DNA of 12,683 nucleotides from Oscillospiraceae bacterium (GCA_902761265.1 CACWJV010000105.1:1-12683); one strand, 5' to 3'; positions 1 to 8,442 are shown, counted from the first letter of the stretch. Made by a program: numbers and translations. Notes: a model not told the origin generated them from the sequence alone.

Positions 1-1243
1 TTTGTTCGCTCGACGAATAGAACAGCAGCAGATCCTGCAGCGTTTCCTTGTTGACGCCGAAGCCGTTGTATACGCCGAATTTGAGCTGCAGACCGAAGGC
101 TTTGAAAAATTTCTCATAGCTTTCGCGGTCGTCCTGCAGCAGCTTTTCCAGTTCGCGCTTGATCTTCTTTTCGAGATTCTTGGCGATGATCTTGAGCAGA
201 TGATCCTGCTGCAGCGTTTCGCGCGAGATGTTCAGCGTTAAATCTGCGGAATCCACAAGACCCTTGACAAAGCTGAAATAGTCGGGCAGCAGCTCGGCGC
301 ATTTGTCCATGATCAGCACGCCGTTGGTATACAGCTGCAGACCCTTTTCATACTCCTTGGTATAGTAGTCATACGCCGCGTGCGCCGGAATATACAGCAG
401 CGCATCGTAGCTGATCTGGCCTTCGGTTTTGGAATGGATCGTGTGCAGCGGCGCTTCGTAGTCATAGAACTTCGACTGATAGAACGTGTCGTATTCCTCT
501 TTGGTGATCTCGTTCTTGTTTTTGCGCCACAGCGGCACCATCGAGTTGAGCTGTGTCGGCTCGGTCACGGTTTCATATTCGTCCTCTGTGCCCTCTTTGA
601 GCTTTTGTGTCTCGGTATCCATCATAATCGGATACCGGATATAATCGGAGTATTTCGAGACGATCTCGCGGATTTTGTAGGTATCGAGGTACTGGCTGTA
701 CTTTTCGTCGTCAGTGTCGGGTTTGATAACCAGCGTGATGGTCGTGCCGGCCGTTTCTTTTTCCGCCGGCGTCACAGTATAGCCGTCCACACCGGTGGAT
801 TCCCACCGGAAAGCTTCGTCGCTGCCGTGGACGCGTGACACAACCGTGACGCGGTCGGCAACCATAAACGCCGAATAAAAGCCGACGCCGAACTGGCCGA
901 TGATTTCCACCTCGGATTTGTTTTCCATGCCGTCCTTGAAATCGAGCGAACCGCTTTTGGCGATGGTGCCGAGGTTGTCTTCGAGCTCTTTTTCGCTCAT
1001 GCCGCAGCCGTTGTCGCTGATTGTCAGCGTGCGTGCGTCTTTGTCGACGGCGATCTCGATCTTGTAGTCGTCGCGCGTCAGACCGGAGACGTCCTGCTGC
1101 AGCGAATGGTAATAGAGCTTATCGAGCGCGTCGCTCGCGTTGGAGATCAGCTCGCGCAAAAAGATGTCCTTGTTCGTATAGATCGAATGGATCATCATGT
1201 CGAGCAGTTTTTTGGATTGTGCTTTAAATTGTTTTTTTGCCAT
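1..1243 (-). CDS. htpG: Molecular chaperone HtpG (Hsp90), 5' two thirds, truncated by window edge
   Basis: This is the cytosolic Hsp90-family ATP-dependent chaperone that remodels late folding intermediates, partly with the DnaK system. About 414 residues are visible and the C-terminal dimerisation domain lies beyond position 1. The GHKL ATP-binding motifs are clear: LRELISNASDAL (residues 29-40, with Glu31 and Asn35), SDNGCGM (76-82) and the lid motif GQFGVGFYSAF (116-126). The middle domain contains NISRETLQQD and the visible part ends at DLLLFYSS, as in other HtpG proteins. The start ATG at 1243 is preceded by AAGGTG seven bases upstream and gives the usual MAKKQFKAQ beginning. The gene starts 26 bp after the toxin stop with no separate promoter or CIRCE visible, so it probably depends on read-through from the chaperone operon and on the toxin-antitoxin promoter. 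The frame is intact throughout. Identification is very secure. Confidence 0.97.
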   Translation of the reverse strand, partial: MAKKQFKAQSKKLLDMMIHSIYTNKDIFLRELISNASDALDKLYYHSLQQDVSGLTRDDYKIEIAVDKDARTLTISDNGCGMSEKELEDNLGTIAKSGSLDFKDGMENKSEVEIIGQFGVGFYSAFMVADRVTVVSRVHGSDEAFRWESTGVDGYTVTPAEKETAGTTITLVIKPDTDDEKYSQYLDTYKIREIVSKYSDYIRYPIMMDTETQKLKEGTEDEYETVTEPTQLNSMVPLWRKNKNEITKEEYDTFYQSKFYDYEAPLHTIHSKTEGQISYDALLYIPAHAAYDYYTKEYEKGLQLYTNGVLIMDKCAELLPDYFSFVKGLVDSADLTLNISRETLQQDHLLKIIAKNLEKKIKRELEKLLQDDRESYEKFFKAFGLQLKFGVYNGFGVNKETLQDLLLFYSSSEQ

Positions 1244-1269
1244 GATCTGTCACCTTGATTTTCGAATTG

Positions 1270-1581
1270 TTAAATATCTTTGTAATAGTCCTGTCGGCCA
1301 TAGAAAAGCCGCAGTACCGTTGCCTGCTTCTGCTTGTCGTCGGTTTGATAAACCAACACATAGTTTCCAATAACCGCTTTGCGCAAACCCTCCGTTTTGG
1401 AAACAGCAGTTTCGCAAAGCGCATACATCTTCGGATAAACCCGGATGTGCGCATAGCAGGTTTCCACCTGCTGCAAAAAATGAGCTGCGGCATCCGGCGC
1501 CTGCAGCTCCTCCATAAGATACCGCACAATACCGCGCAAATCACGGTCGGCGGCATACGTCACTTTGAGCTTATAATCCAT
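1270..1581 (-). CDS. Type II toxin, RelE/ParE superfamily
   Basis: This 103-residue basic protein has the layout of RelE/ParE-fold toxins: an N-terminal strand (YKLKVTYAADRDL), a long helical hairpin with PDAAAHFLQQVE, then YVLVYQTDD and the terminal strand ATVLRLFYGRQDY, which resembles the ParE/RelE ending with an Arg-rich final strand. Family members either cut mRNA in the ribosomal A site (RelE, YoeB) or poison gyrase (ParE); the sequence alone does not decide which. The ATG at 1581 overlaps the end of the antitoxin gene by 11 bp, the usual translational coupling of such pairs. The cassette sits between dnaJ and htpG, on the same strand. I am confident of the superfamily and unsure of the subfamily. 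Confidence 0.88.
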   Translation of the reverse strand: MDYKLKVTYAADRDLRGIVRYLMEELQAPDAAAHFLQQVETCYAHIRVYPKMYALCETAVSKTEGLRKAVIGNYVLVYQTDDKQKQATVLRLFYGRQDYYKDI

Positions 1582-1831
1582 ACGCTTCTTTCACCTTCTG
1601 CAATGCGCTTTCGGCGTCAAGGGTACGGCCGGCTGCCACATCATCCTTCGCTTCCATAAGCTTTTGCTGGACATCCAGCATAAAGAACGCGCGTTCATAC
1701 GCCTCCATGCTCATAATGACCATGTCGCCATAGCCGTTTTTGGTAATGAATACCGGATCGTTGCTCCGGTGGCACATTGCTGAAATTTCAGCGGTATTTT
1801 TCAAATCTTTAATCGGGATAATCTGCGGCAT
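1571..1831 (-). CDS. Type II antitoxin, Phd/YefM family
   Basis: This 86-residue protein begins MPQIIPIKDLKNTAEISAMC and continues with PVFITKNGYGDMVIMSMEAYE, the typical Phd/YefM N-terminal dimerisation and DNA-binding domain (residues 1-50). The charged C-terminal half (about 52-86) is expected to wrap around and neutralise the toxin. Antitoxins of this family also repress their own promoter, alone and better in complex with toxin. AAGGAG lies 8 bases before the ATG. The antitoxin-first order and 11-bp overlap with the downstream RelE/ParE-type gene fit a complete, intact pair. Upstream, 21-61 bp before the start, lies a promoter with 11-bp tandem repeats that could be its operator. Confidence 0.92.
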   Translation of the reverse strand: MPQIIPIKDLKNTAEISAMCHRSNDPVFITKNGYGDMVIMSMEAYERAFFMLDVQQKLMEAKDDVAAGRTLDAESALQKVKEAYGL

Positions 1832-1852
1832 ACGTTACACTCCTTCGCTTTG

Positions 1853-1892
1853 ATTGTACCACAATTATACCATGATTATACCACGATTGCAA
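1853..1892 (-). promoter_or_regulatory. Promoter/operator of the toxin-antitoxin operon with three phased 11-bp repeats
   Basis: On the minus strand a -35 TTGCAA (1887-1892) is followed after exactly 17 bp by a -10 TATAAT (1864-1869) with an extended TGG. The extended -10 is repeated at exact 11-bp steps: TGGTATAAT at 1875-1883, TGGTATAAT at 1864-1872 and TGGTACAAT at 1853-1861. The unit nearest the gene forms a perfect inverted repeat, ATTGT-ACC-ACAAT (1853-1865), a plausible Phd/YefM binding site. The -35 lies 4 bp after the dnaJ stop. The promoter reading is strong; the operator role is inferred. Confidence 0.8.
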
Positions 1893-1895
1893 GCA

Positions 1896-3065
1896 TCAAA
1901 GTTTGAATTTATCAAAGAAGCCGCGTTTTTCTTCGCCCACGGTCTTGCCGTCGTCCACATTGTTTTTCGGCTTGTTGGGGAGCGAATCGTTAAACTGTTT
2001 CAGCAGCTCCTTCTGCTTTGCGTTCAGATTTTTCGGCACATCCACGATGATGCGCACAAACTGGTCGCCGCGTCCCCGGCCGCCGAGCTGCGCAATGCCG
2101 CGTCCGCGGAACCGGAACACTTCGCCCGGCTGGGTGCCGGCGGGCAGTTCATATTTCACTTTGCCGTCGAGCGTGGGCACAAAAAGCGTGTCGCCCAGCG
2201 CCGCCTGCGCATAGGTCACTGTGAAATCACACCAGACGTCGAAGCCGTCGCGTTCAAAGAACGGGTGCGGCCGGACATTGATATTCACGCGCAGATCGCC
2301 CGTAGGACCGCCGTTGATCCCTTTGTTGCCGCCGCCGCGCACATTGAGCGCCTGGCGGTCGTCGATGCCGGCGGGGATGTCCACCTCCACGGTAGCCGCT
2401 TTCGTTTCAAAGCCGGAGCCGTGGCAGTGATTACACGGGTTTTTGATCGTTTTGCCGCGGCCGCCGCAATCGGAGCACTGCTTGGTGGTGCTCATCACGC
2501 CGAAGGGCGTGCGCTGCTGGACGTTGACCGTCCCGCGTCCGCCGCAGGTTTTGCAGGTTTCGGCGCTTGTGCCCTTTTGGCAGCCGGTGCCGCCGCAAAC
2601 CGAACAGGTGTCCACACGGTTGATGCGCACGGTCTTTTTGCAGCCCTTGGCCGCCTCCTCAAAGGAGATCGTGACGTTGGCCGTCACCGTGGAGCCCTTG
2701 CGCGGCGCGTTGGGATTTTGCTGCCGTCCGCCGCCGAAGCCGCCGAACAGGTTGCCGAACAGATCGCCCAGATCGAACGCATCGCCGAAACCGCCGAAGC
2801 CGCCAAACGGGTTGCCGCCGCCGGCGCCGAAGTTCGGATCCACGCCCGCGTGGCCGTACTGGTCGTAGCGCGCCTTTTTCTCGCTGTCGGAAAGCACCTC
2901 ATACGCCTCGTTCGCTTCCTTAAACTTTTCCTCGGCGTTTTTGTCGCCGGGGTTGAGGTCCGGGTGATACTTCTTTGCAACCTTGCGATATGCTTTTTTG
3001 ATTTCGTCGTCGCTCGCGTCTTTGCTCACGCCGAGCACTTCGTAATAATCTCGTTTCTCTGCCAT
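1896..3065 (-). CDS. dnaJ: Chaperone protein DnaJ (Hsp40, type I)
   Basis: DnaJ delivers unfolded clients to DnaK and stimulates its ATPase. At 389 residues it is near the usual length. Domains in order: a J domain (1-70) with the HPD motif at 34-36; a Gly/Phe-rich linker (about 79-113) with repeated GGFGG and LFG segments; four zinc-binding CxxCxGxG-type repeats (Cys pairs 154/157, 171/174, 197/200, 211/214); then the C-terminal substrate-binding beta domains with DLRVNINVRPHPFFERDG and GDTLFVPTLDGKVKYELPAG. All Zn ligands are present. It follows clpP by 74 bp and is preceded by a stem-loop. Its ribosome binding site is poor (GGGG about 7 bases before the ATG), unlike the AGGAGG sites of its neighbours, so lower translation than DnaK is plausible. 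Confidence 0.98.
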   Translation of the reverse strand: MAEKRDYYEVLGVSKDASDDEIKKAYRKVAKKYHPDLNPGDKNAEEKFKEANEAYEVLSDSEKKARYDQYGHAGVDPNFGAGGGNPFGGFGGFGDAFDLGDLFGNLFGGFGGGRQQNPNAPRKGSTVTANVTISFEEAAKGCKKTVRINRVDTCSVCGGTGCQKGTSAETCKTCGGRGTVNVQQRTPFGVMSTTKQCSDCGGRGKTIKNPCNHCHGSGFETKAATVEVDIPAGIDDRQALNVRGGGNKGINGGPTGDLRVNINVRPHPFFERDGFDVWCDFTVTYAQAALGDTLFVPTLDGKVKYELPAGTQPGEVFRFRGRGIAQLGGRGRGDQFVRIIVDVPKNLNAKQKELLKQFNDSLPNKPKNNVDDGKTVGEEKRGFFDKFKL

Positions 3066-3104
3066 AAGTAAACCCCAAATAAAAGTAGTGGTGTCAAGAG
3101 GATC

Positions 3105-3130
3105 AAAGGGCGACTTTACAGCCGCCCTTT
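3105..3130 (-). promoter_or_regulatory. Stem-loop between clpP and dnaJ
   Basis: On the minus strand AAAGGGCGGC pairs with GTCGCCCTTT around a six-base loop, giving a 10-bp stem with one G-T wobble. It begins 9 bp after the clpP stop and is not followed by a U tract in the direction of transcription. It therefore looks more like an intercistronic processing, stabilising or attenuating element than a full terminator. Confidence 0.55.
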
Positions 3131-3139
3131 TGCGTCTTG

Positions 3140-3721
3140 TTATCTCTTATAGAGAATCTTGTCGACCAGACCGTAGTCCAACGCTTCCTCGGCGCTCATA
3201 AAGTTGTCGCGCTCGGTGTCGATGGCGATCTGTTCGATCGGCTTGCCGGTGTTTGCGGCAAGGATTTTGTTCAGCTTTTCCTTCGTGCGCAAAATGTGTT
3301 TTGCCACGATCTCGATCTCGGTTGCCTGACCCTGTGCGCCGCCGGAGGGCTGGTGGATCATGATCTCGCTGTTAGGCAGCGCAAAACGCTTGCCTTTGGC
3401 GCCGGACGAAAGCAGGAACGCGCCCATCGACGCCGCGAGTCCCATGCAGATGGTGGACACGTCGCATTTGATATACTGCATCGTGTCATAGATGGCAAGG
3501 CCTGCGCTCACGGAGCCGCCCGGGGAGTTGATATAAAAGCTGATGTCCTTTTCCGCATCCTGGCTTTCGAGGAACAAAAGCTGCGCCACCACAAGGGAGG
3601 CCGTTGCGTCGTTGACTTCGTCGGAAAGCACAACGATGCGGTCGTTGAGCAGGCGGGAAAAGATGTCGAACTGGCGTTCGCCGCGGTTGGTCTGTTCAAT
3701 GACATAAGGTACGAGTGCCAT
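3140..3721 (-). CDS. clpP: ATP-dependent Clp protease proteolytic subunit ClpP
   Basis: This is the serine peptidase that forms a tetradecameric chamber and degrades substrates fed by ClpX/ClpC-type unfoldases. The protein has 193 residues, the normal length. It starts MALVPYVIEQTNRGER, which contains the N-terminal axial-loop region. The complete catalytic triad is visible: Ser98 in GLAASMGAF, His123 in MIHQPSGG and Asp172 in TERDNFMSAEEA. The oxyanion/strand motif SPGGSV lies at 66-71. AGGAGG stands 8 bases before the ATG. Its position is unusual: it sits between dnaK and dnaJ, 35 bp after the dnaK stop, rather than next to tig/clpX, so it would be under HrcA/CIRCE control through the operon. 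No ATPase partner is present in the window. Confidence 0.98.
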   Translation of the reverse strand: MALVPYVIEQTNRGERQFDIFSRLLNDRIVVLSDEVNDATASLVVAQLLFLESQDAEKDISFYINSPGGSVSAGLAIYDTMQYIKCDVSTICMGLAASMGAFLLSSGAKGKRFALPNSEIMIHQPSGGAQGQATEIEIVAKHILRTKEKLNKILAANTGKPIEQIAIDTERDNFMSAEEALDYGLVDKILYKR

Positions 3722-3756
3722 GGGAATGTCCTCCTGTGTTGTAATAGATTGGTTCG

Positions 3757-5637
<1,881 letters not shown>

Positions 5638-5683
5638 AATTCATTCCTCCAGAATCATTGTATAGTTGTATTTGTTTGATTAT

Positions 5684-6322
5684 TTATTCAGAATCATCTT
5701 CACCGAACACAAGCCGGTGCAGTTTTTCTTCTATTGAAAGATGCAGAAGTTCGTCTGCTTTTTCATTTGAGCAGTGCTGCCGGAATCTCTTCGATGCTCG
5801 AATCGGCAATGCGATGCCGATCGTCGTCAGAATCAGCAGGGCAACCAAGAGACTCCAACTGAATGCGCCGAGCAAACAGAACCAACCGATCAAGGCCAGC
5901 GGCAATCCGTCAAGCAGCCAGGAAAGAACTGTAAACTTTTTTCGGACACTTTCCAGTTCAGCAATTTGATATTGCACACGCGGCAGGGGTTGTTCCGACT
6001 GAAGCGCAACAGCTTCATAATAGATGTTATCGCTTCTTGCCGTATTGTTTTCAATGCGTATCACAGAATCCGTAACCAGTGAAGGGCTTTGCATAATCGC
6101 ATCACAATAGACGCGAATCTTCGCTTGCTGGGAAGCAATCGCACCTGCCCATATCAGAAACAGAGAAAACCGAATCTTGTTCTTTTTGTCAATCCCGATC
6201 TCAACCGTTTCATCCGCTTGCACAGGCAAAACCTGTTTGCTCTTTTTCCCAAGCGGCACTGTCCGGTTTCCGGTTTTTAAAACCAAAGGATAGGATGATT
6301 CATTCACAAAAGTCATCGTCAT
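5684..6322 (-). CDS. Unrecognised two-TM membrane protein inside the heat-shock operon
   Basis: I do not recognise this family. The 212-residue protein has an N-terminal soluble part rich in strands and charge (1-50, no signal peptide), a moderately hydrophobic stretch (52-64, FSLFLIWAGAIAS), a polar middle (65-128), then two strong adjacent membrane segments (about 131-152 and 155-175) with a very short turn. A basic, then acidic, cytosol-like C-tail follows, ending GEDDSE. I chose the ATG at 6322 because GGAG lies 7 bases upstream; an in-frame ATG at 6364 inside the repeat array lacks such a site. It is oriented with grpE and dnaK and lies 63 bp after grpE and 46 bp before dnaK. It is visibly A+T-richer than both neighbours, which suggests insertion. 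A membrane function under heat-shock control is possible but nothing shows a reaction. Confidence 0.78.
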   Translation of the reverse strand: MTMTFVNESSYPLVLKTGNRTVPLGKKSKQVLPVQADETVEIGIDKKNKIRFSLFLIWAGAIASQQAKIRVYCDAIMQSPSLVTDSVIRIENNTARSDNIYYEAVALQSEQPLPRVQYQIAELESVRKKFTVLSWLLDGLPLALIGWFCLLGAFSWSLLVALLILTTIGIALPIRASKRFRQHCSNEKADELLHLSIEEKLHRLVFGEDDSE

Positions 6323-6358
6323 GTTTCGTCTCCGGCTATATGTTTCAAATTCTGCTCT

Positions 6359-6386
6359 GTGCACTGTGCACTAAGCACTGTGCACT
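6359..6386. repeat. GTGCACT heptamer array at the grpE stop
   Basis: Four contiguous 7-bp units occupy 28 bp: three exact GTGCACT copies and one AAGCACT (third). A decayed fifth unit, CTGCTCT, precedes them at 6352-6358. The last unit overlaps the grpE stop codon (6386-6388). In the operon transcript the array can fold: GTGCAC (6359-6364) plus GTGC (6366-6369) pair with GCAC (6375-6378) plus GTGCAC (6380-6385), with one mismatch and a five-base loop. Confidence 0.85.
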
Positions 6387-6925
6387 CAGTTCGCCACCTG
6401 CACCATCGCGGGCCGCAATATCCTCTCGCCGAGCTTGTAGCCCTTGCTGAACACCGCGGCGATTTCGTTTTCGCCGAAGGCGTCGTCTTCGATGTGCATC
6501 ACAGCGTTGTGGATGTTCGGGTCAAATTTGTCGCCCGGTTCGCCGAACGCTTCCACGCCGAGCTTTTTGAGCGTTTCCTGAAAACCGGCAAAGATCATCT
6601 CCATGCCTTTTTTCAGACTTTCGGCGTCGGCGTCCTGGGTGCCGAGCGCGCGTTCAAAGTTGTCGAGCACCGGCAGCAGCTCGCCCAGCGCGGCGGCTTT
6701 CGCGTCGCCGTAAAGCGCTTCCTTTTCGCGCGTGGTGCGCTTGCGGTAGTTGTCATATTCCGCGAGGGTGCGGATGTGCGCCTCCTTGGCGGCGGCCAGT
6801 TCTTTTTCAAGCGCCGCACAGGGGTCCTCCTGCTGCGGTTCCTCTTTTTCTTTCACGTCCGCCTCGCCCAGTTCGATTTCGGCGTCCGGGTTTTCCGGTT
6901 TGTTCGGGTCTTTTTTGCCTGCCAT
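6386..6925 (-). CDS. grpE: Nucleotide exchange factor GrpE
   Basis: GrpE releases ADP from DnaK and so resets the chaperone cycle. The 179-residue protein has a charged, disordered N-terminus (1-~35), a long coiled-coil helix (about 37-75, containing EYDNYRKRTTREKE), a four-helix bundle region with LLPVLDNFERAL, and the C-terminal beta wing. It ends YKLGERILRPAMVQVAN, which matches the GrpE signature. AAGGAGG stands six bases before the ATG and overlaps the hrcA stop region (11-bp gap), so the two are surely co-transcribed. Its stop codon lies within a heptamer repeat array. Length and motifs are normal. Confidence 0.97.
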   Translation of the reverse strand: MAGKKDPNKPENPDAEIELGEADVKEKEEPQQEDPCAALEKELAAAKEAHIRTLAEYDNYRKRTTREKEALYGDAKAAALGELLPVLDNFERALGTQDADAESLKKGMEMIFAGFQETLKKLGVEAFGEPGDKFDPNIHNAVMHIEDDAFGENEIAAVFSKGYKLGERILRPAMVQVAN

Positions 6926-6936
6926 ACGGCGCCTCC

Positions 6937-7968
6937 TTATTTGTCTTCAAATGTTTCCGTAAGCATTTTGCTCACGAGCTCGGTCAGATATTCAATCCGC
7001 GGGATCAGCTTTGCGTAATCGAGCCGCGTGGGGCCGATGATGCCGATCGCGCCGCCGTCGTGGCCACGGATCTGATAGCGTCCGACGATCATGCTGGTGT
7101 TTGCAAGCTGACGGAACAGGTTTTCGCTGCCGATCGACACCGAAAGTCCGGTTTGGTTGCCGGCGGAAACGGCGCGCTGCAGCTTTTCGTCCTCGTCGAG
7201 GAACTGCATCATATCAAACATCTGATCGGAAAACTCCCGGTGATGCAACAGGTTTTGTTCACCCTCGAGCAGCACCTCCGCGCGCACGGCCTGATTTGCC
7301 AAGTCGGCCAGCACCACAAACAGCGGGCTCATGGCCAGCGCGTTGGCGCCGAGCGAGGCGACCAGCGTTTGGATCATCACGGTACCGATATCCGACACCG
7401 GGTGGCCGATGAAGGTGTTGTCCACAATCTCGTGGAAGTTTTCGATCATATCCACCGTCAGCGGCACGTCCAGCCGGCACACGGCGTTTTTGATGATACC
7501 GGTGGAGGTCATCAGCACGATCATAGCGATCTTGCTGCCCACGGGCACGATCTCAATGCGTTTGACGGTTGCGCCCGCGTCGGTGGGCGACGTTGCAAGG
7601 GCGGCGCAGTTGGTGATTTTGGCCAGCAGTTCGCCCGCCTTGCTCAAAAGCTTTTCGGGGTTGCCGGCGCAGCGTTCAAGCTCTTCCTTTACCATCTGCC
7701 GTTCGTCCTCGTCCAACTCGCATTTGTTCATCAGATGGTCGATATAGTAGCGGTAGCCTTTTTGCGACGGGATACGGCCGGCGGAGGTGTGGGGCTGATC
7801 AAGATAGCCCATTTCAGCCAGCGCGTTCATCTCGTTGCGGATGGTTGCGGACGAAACGGAGATCGGCAAAGCCGTCATCAAAAACTTGGAACCGATCGGT
7901 TCGCCCGTTTTGATATACTGTTCGACGATTGCGGCAAGGATCATTTCCTTGCGCTTTCCGAGTTCCAT
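6937..7968 (-). CDS. hrcA: Heat-inducible transcription repressor HrcA
   Basis: HrcA represses class I heat-shock genes by binding the CIRCE operator, and its activity depends on GroEL in studied Firmicutes. The 343-residue protein has the N-terminal winged-helix domain (about 1-75) with SSATIRNEMNALAEMGYL as recognition helix region and the conserved wing SAGRIPSQKGYRYYID, followed by the GAF-like dimerisation domain. The C-terminal part has GPTRLDYAKLIPRIEYL, a hallmark of the family. AAAGGAGG lies upstream of the ATG. It is the first gene of the operon, directly behind a perfect CIRCE, so it represses itself and all downstream genes that rely on this promoter. Confidence 0.98.
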   Translation of the reverse strand: MELGKRKEMILAAIVEQYIKTGEPIGSKFLMTALPISVSSATIRNEMNALAEMGYLDQPHTSAGRIPSQKGYRYYIDHLMNKCELDEDERQMVKEELERCAGNPEKLLSKAGELLAKITNCAALATSPTDAGATVKRIEIVPVGSKIAMIVLMTSTGIIKNAVCRLDVPLTVDMIENFHEIVDNTFIGHPVSDIGTVMIQTLVASLGANALAMSPLFVVLADLANQAVRAEVLLEGEQNLLHHREFSDQMFDMMQFLDEDEKLQRAVSAGNQTGLSVSIGSENLFRQLANTSMIVGRYQIRGHDGGAIGIIGPTRLDYAKLIPRIEYLTELVSKMLTETFEDK

Positions 7969-7995
7969 ATCGTTTCGCCTCCTTTAAGGGTTGTT

Positions 7996-8022
7996 TTAGC
8001 ACTCTTGGCCTTCGAGTGCTAA
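7996..8022 (-). promoter_or_regulatory. CIRCE operator (HrcA binding site)
   Basis: A perfect inverted repeat TTAGCACTC-N9-GAGTGCTAA matches the established CIRCE consensus at all 18 arm positions. It lies 28 bp before the hrcA start and just downstream of the -10 box, in the predicted 5' leader, a standard arrangement for autoregulated hrcA operons. No second CIRCE is visible in front of dnaK, dnaJ or htpG. Confidence 0.98.
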
Positions 8023-8033
8023 TCATTGTCATA

Positions 8034-8086
8034 ATGATACTACGATTGCTAACAGTTGTCAAGGGGTTTTGGAAAAAATTTTTTTT
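8034..8086 (-). promoter_or_regulatory. Promoter of the hrcA operon with upstream A/T tract
   Basis: On the minus strand a consensus -35 TTGACA (8057-8062) and a -10 TATCAT (8034-8039) are separated by 17 bp, a good vegetative sigma promoter. Upstream of the -35 an A8T6 tract (8073-8086) resembles an UP element or bent DNA. Transcription would begin near 8027, placing the CIRCE at about +5 to +31. Confidence 0.88.
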
Positions 8087-8087
8087 G

Positions 8088-8161
8088 AGGGCCCAGGGAC
8101 AAGGGACGAGGGACAAGGGACGCGACGGACGCTGCGGCAAAAGGAAACGGTCTGCCGCGCA
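8088..8161 (+). repeat. AGGGACA heptamer array plus conserved downstream block
   Basis: Five contiguous 7-bp units (8088-8122) read AGGGCCC once, then AGGGACA and AGGGACG alternately. The last unit begins a 16-base block (8116-8131) that matches 14 of 16 bases of the block at 11978-11993. A second 16-base block (8146-8161) matches 14 of 16 bases at 12010-12025. Array and block together form a composite element with two copies in the window. It lies directly upstream of the hrcA promoter. Confidence 0.8.
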
Positions 8162-8267
8162 GGGACAGCAACTTTATTGCAGAGGTGATGGACATGATGG
8201 AGGGGTGGAAACGCGGGGAAGGAAGACTGTCAAACAGAATATATAAAGGACAGAATTACTGGAAAAA

Positions 8268-8326
8268 GAGTGAATAGAACAAGCTGTTCACCGGCTATTC
8301 ACTCGCTATTCACTCGCTATTCACTC
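8268..8326. repeat. 11-bp tandem array with an inverted copy
   Basis: GCTATTCACTC is repeated three times exactly at 8294-8304, 8305-8315 and 8316-8326. A fourth, decayed unit (8 of 11 matches) precedes them at 8283-8293. The inverted sequence GAGTGAATAG at 8268-8277 can pair with CTATTCACTC of any of the three copies (10-bp stem). A short palindrome GAACA-AGC-TGTTC lies between them at 8277-8289. Confidence 0.85.
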
Positions 8327-8442
8327 GCACGAATGCCCGAACGGTGGGCTTTGTTGGGGTTTTAGTGAATAAGATTCTCTTTTTTACAAGTAAAAAGTCA
8401 GAAAAACAGAAAACATGAAAAAACGGGAAATGTTGGGAAACG

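Noticed and set aside
1854..3071. Plus-strand open frame opposite dnaJ
   Set aside because: Antisense shadow; dnaJ on the other strand has all its domains.
3066..3100. Separate promoter for dnaJ
   Set aside because: A TTGACA is present on the minus strand near 3091-3096 but no acceptable -10 lies 16-18 bp downstream.
6323..6364. Longer N-terminus of the two-TM protein starting at 6364
   Set aside because: That ATG lies in the repeat array without a ribosome binding site; the ATG at 6322 has GGAG at good spacing.
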